From Strigamia acuminata (Eukaryota; Arthropoda; Chilopoda; Geophilomorpha; Linotaeniidae), in NCBI GenBank assembly GCA_949358305.1, contig OX442314.1, positions 37,979,211-38,043,210 of the forward strand: a stretch of DNA of 64,000 nucleotides, given 5' to 3'. Made by a program: the position numbers and the translations under genes. Below the pieces are notes generated by a model that worked only from the letters and a program-made list of their open reading frames with translations, was not told the origin of the DNA and did not search any database. Positions 62,931 through 64,000 of this stretch are shown here, one piece after another (the stretch's first letter is position 1; each line of letters begins with the position of its first letter).

Positions 62931-64000
62931 AAAAAACCAGAGTAGTACATTATCCTCAGAAATAGAAAATGTTCTAAACGAAACTCTGAACAAATTAGTA
63001 ATTCAAGATGAGGAAATTAAACGACCTAATCGTAAAACTAGGAAAAGGAATCCAAAGTATGTATTTAAGGAACCTTATCCCAACACTCCTTTTTCGATGG
63101 AAGAGACTGAAAATCCATTTACATCATTCGATGACGACCTCTTCCCTGCGGATAAGGGGGACGAATCTTGGCGAGAGTCCTTGAATGCAATAATTGAAAG
63201 CGCTATAAATCCTCCTGTTCGAGAGGAAACCACTAGTTCTAGTGGAGGAGTATGCGAAAGTTTGGAGGCAATGATGGAAAATTTAGATATCTCCTCGAAA
63301 TTATCTAGACATCATAGACTTCGTAAATATGTCAAAGAACATCAGCTCAAGAGAGCTGAAGTAGTTGAACGCATCAAACGTTTGGGAAACAGTATCGACG
63401 ACCCCCGAATGAAAGTAACAATAGGTGGACTCACCTATAATGCTTTAATGGATTCAGGAGCCACCCAATGTTTTATTGGATTACAATTACTTGACAGTAC
63501 TTGTGCCTCCCCTGACTTCATTCAAGATTGCCCCCGAAATATGAAAGTTTGTGCCGTCGGCATAACTCATATCCCGCTAGGACAAATAACCCTTTGTGTT
63601 CAATGGGCGGATGGAGTAGAATTCACTCCAATGAATTTCATCATTTTAGACAGAAATGTGTGTGGCCTAATTTTAGGCCACAATTTTATGCGTCGTACCA
63701 CAATCAATTTAAATCCAGCACGAGCTGAATTTGATTGTGACAACAAACCTGGTTGGACTGCGCCTTACGTAGATAACGAACTTAATGACAGTCTAGCGAG
63801 GTTACGCACAATAAAAAACGACGGAACAATCACTCATACACCCGACAATTGGGAAGAATTGTTGGTGAAAGATTGTGATTGCTCCGACGAGGAAAAGACC
63901 AAATTACTAGAAGTAATTTCCGGAATCAAGCACGTCTTTCGGGACAAAGTTGGTTGTACGAACCTTGCTAAACATAAGATTACGTTTAAAAAGGACGCGA
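62902..64000 (+). CDS. pol: Element D pol, start (protease), truncated by window end
   Basis: Open in the -1 frame relative to gag for at least 366 codons to the window end. A roughly 170-residue linker, acidic and Glu/Asn-rich, precedes the aspartic protease (YNALMDSGATQCFIG, about 63442-63486; flap and LILGHNFMRR about 63669-63695). The frame ends inside sequence leading into reverse transcriptase (KHVFRDKVGCTNL, comparable to KYRHVFSDKAGC in element B). The rest lies outside. Confidence 0.9.

Overview
The window is nuclear DNA of an invertebrate animal. Genes are split by short GT-AG introns, one of them is a cilium/flagellum gene (CFAP57), intergenic DNA is AT-rich, and about two thirds of the window is LTR retrotransposon. 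The sequence does not let me name a phylum. No prokaryotic, rRNA or tRNA genes were seen.

Left (1-11033, minus strand): a Ty3/gypsy element, here called A. It enters from the right through a 1.06-kb LTR carrying a striking array of hairpins, then a tRNA-Pro-type primer site, gag, a -1 frameshift site, pol (broken by one extra base in a homopolymer) and a third reading frame, ORF3. ORF3 is split by an intron, is rich in Arg/Ser, and runs off the window start. 11061-12467 is a dispersed repeat with an inverted copy at 32080-33433. 12570-14103 is the C-terminal two thirds of cullin-5, with two frameshifts.

Middle (14601-34829): a complete Ty3/gypsy element B on the minus strand. It has 623-bp LTRs (identical by eye), a 4-bp target duplication TGTT, gag, pol and a different ORF3. 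Its gag is cut by a second LTR element C (22275-31715, plus strand, target duplication CTTG). C has long LTRs (about 1.9 kb) and only a gag-like gene, in which one domain occurs twice; it has no pol. C is related in LTR, primer site, leader and gag N-terminus to element D at the right edge, so C looks like a non-autonomous partner of a D-type element.

Right of B (34830-48600): LTR fragments, a gag remnant, MITE-like repeats, minisatellites and a solo B-type LTR. Then come two tandem minus-strand copies of the mitochondrial phosphatase gene PGAM5. The first keeps the RHG catalytic motif but carries a TIR-bounded insertion; the second keeps an intact exon structure but has lost the RHG motif. 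A scrap of a third copy follows.

48633-54872 is a complete 16-exon CFAP57 gene (about 1231 residues). 55004-55551 is a possible three-exon small membrane-protein gene on the minus strand, and 55689-57317 is an intronless BTB-BACK gene. From about 58054 to the end lies element D on the plus strand: LTR, tRNA-Thr-like primer site, leader, gag with a CCHC knuckle, a textbook -1 frameshift signal, and the start of pol (protease), truncated by the window end.

The most unusual signals are: the structured RNA motifs in the A and C/D LTRs; the mosaic LTR pair of C (U3 identical, R-U5 diverged); a duplicated primer site; soluble ORF3 proteins in the position where env is usually found; and a PGAM5 paralogue that appears catalytically dead.
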